Source: Reichenbachiella sp. 5M10
GTDB taxonomy: Bacteria; Bacteroidota; Bacteroidia; Cytophagales; Cyclobacteriaceae
Assembly: GCF_002742335.1 (NCBI RefSeq)
Contig: NZ_MDGR01000007.1
Span: 3,414,501-3,478,500 of the forward strand
Direction: 5' to 3'
DNA: 64,000 nucleotides
The position numbers and the translations under genes were made by a program. The stretch's first letter is position 1. Each line of letters begins with the position of its first letter. Positions 63,361-64,000 of this stretch are shown in pieces. The notes below the pieces were generated by a model. The model was not told the origin of the DNA and did no database searches. It saw only the letters and a list, made by a program, of their open reading frames with translations.

Positions 63361-64000
63361 TTATAGTACTTGAACAAAGCCTTTGAGTAATGATTTACCC
63401 TCTCCTAGATCGATCACGTAGAAGTAGGTACCCTCAGGGAGGTTACTACTACCAAGTCGGTTGCCGTCGCCTAGGAAGGCTCTGTCTTCATTATTATATC
63501 CTTTGGTTTCCCAAACTTTATTACCCCATCGGTTGAATACCTGAACATGGTTGTTTGGGTAGCTATCTATATTTCTGATTTGCAGTCTATTATATGGATA
63601 AGGACTCGTTTTAGAGATAACGTTGTTGAGTACCTCTGCACTGTCTCCGTCAGGTCCTTCTTCACTATCTGGTCTATTGTCACCATCCGAATCTAGATCG
63701 AGGTAGTTAGGTACACCATCTCCATCCACATCTGACTCACCTTCGATCTCATCAGAGATGCCGTCACCATCCGAGTCTAGATCAAGGTAATTCGGTATTC
63801 CGTCGTTGTCTGCATCTTCAACTCCTTCGTTTCTATCCAAAATACCATCAGCATCGGAATCTTCATCCAAATAGTTTGGAATAGTATCCCCATCGACATC
63901 TTCTGTTCCCTCCTCTTCGTCAGAGATTCCATCGTTATCGGTGTCCTGCTTCATGATTGTGAATACTATCTCTCCCGTCGCACATGCTCCTGAGGCGTCA
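63361..64000 (-). CDS. gliding-type surface protein, 5' part missing
   Basis: The frame is open through the right edge, so only the C-terminal 212 residues are seen. They hold TSP type 3-like repeats (DxDxDGxxD acidic loops, at least five, about 63650-63950) that bind calcium, and a C-terminal domain of the gliding-motility-associated (CHU_C/type B) kind (YPNNHVQVFNRWGNKVWETKGY, LPEGTYFYVIDLG). The type B domain needs a PorP/SprF partner for surface delivery, and that gene follows directly. The start and the rest are outside the window. Confidence 0.92.
   Translation of the reverse strand, partial: DASGACATGEIVFTIMKQDTDNDGISDEEEGTEDVDGDTIPNYLDEDSDADGILDRNEGVEDADNDGIPNYLDLDSDGDGISDEIEGESDVDGDGVPNYLDLDSDGDNRPDSEEGPDGDSAEVLNNVISKTSPYPYNRLQIRNIDSYPNNHVQVFNRWGNKVWETKGYNNEDRAFLGDGNRLGSSNLPEGTYFYVIDLGEGKSLLKGFVQVL

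Noticed and set aside
63650-63960. short regular DNA repeats that could look like a CRISPR array
   Set aside because: They encode acidic calcium-binding TSP3 loops in one continuous frame and have no unique spacers.

Overview
The window looks like a chromosomal segment of a marine, probably gliding, member of the Bacteroidota (Cytophagales-like; the family is inferred, not proven). The evidence is several proteins with C-terminal type IX secretion (T9SS) sorting domains, a PorP/SprF protein, a gliding-type C-terminal domain protein cut by the right edge, BatA/vWA and DUF4199 genes, a SUFBCDSE cluster, a pyrophosphate-driven ion pump, and promoters of the Bacteroidota form (TTG, then TAnnTTTG) instead of -35/-10 boxes. 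No rRNA, tRNA, CRISPR array, prophage or complete insertion sequence was seen.

Layout. 1-694: truncated RluA-type pseudouridine synthase. 0.87-15.4 kb: an envelope locus made of two LPP20-like secreted proteins (one with DUF4384), a secreted WD40-caspase protein, a TerB-like protein, and on the other strand a second secreted caspase-like peptidase, a 2216-residue T9SS adhesin-like protein (seven FG-GAP-like repeats, LamG, Fn3, cadherin-like domains) and a small anchored protein. 15.7-28.8 kb: EamA transporter, a second TerB-like protein, a PLP deaminase/desulfhydrase, a duplicated-domain lipoprotein beside a two-component system, M1 peptidase, HupE-like protein, DUF6702 protein, radical SAM/SPASM protein overlapping a 2H phosphoesterase, and a DUF4105 (Lnb-like) protein. 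28.9-30.8 kb: an AT-rich accessory island with an intact ParDE module under a palindromic operator, 32-bp direct repeats resembling a group II intron 3' end, a REP-like hairpin and a decayed PIN-type toxin-antitoxin pair.

30.9-38.7 kb: panB, a thioredoxin-like protein, and the SUF operon (sufB-C-D-S-E, MIP18/DUF59 protein, bacilliredoxin) ending at a clear terminator. 38.8-42.6 kb: a two-domain VOC protein with a good promoter, a SAM-I riboswitch with promoter and terminator ahead of homoserine dehydrogenase, then the remains of an ABC export operon whose adaptor has lost its middle. 43.0-48.4 kb: a tightly packed operon of BatA/vWA protein, a dihydroorotase homologue without its metal ligands, two DUF4199 membrane proteins and a GT2 glycosyltransferase. 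48.5-58.1 kb: methyltransferase, coiled-coil protein, membrane pyrophosphatase with an unusual Cys-rich tail, trmN6, a Gly-rich T9SS protein, rnhA, marC, aroQ and xerD. 58.3-64 kb: a beta-helix-like T9SS protein, then an OmpA/TPR/PD40 protein, PorP/SprF and a TSP3-repeat gliding-type surface protein in one operon.

The strongest candidates for undescribed biology are the secreted caspase/LPP20/DUF4384 locus next to the giant adhesin, the Cys-rich tail of the pyrophosphatase, and the radical SAM/2H-phosphoesterase pair. All functions are read from motifs and remembered family features; no database search was possible.
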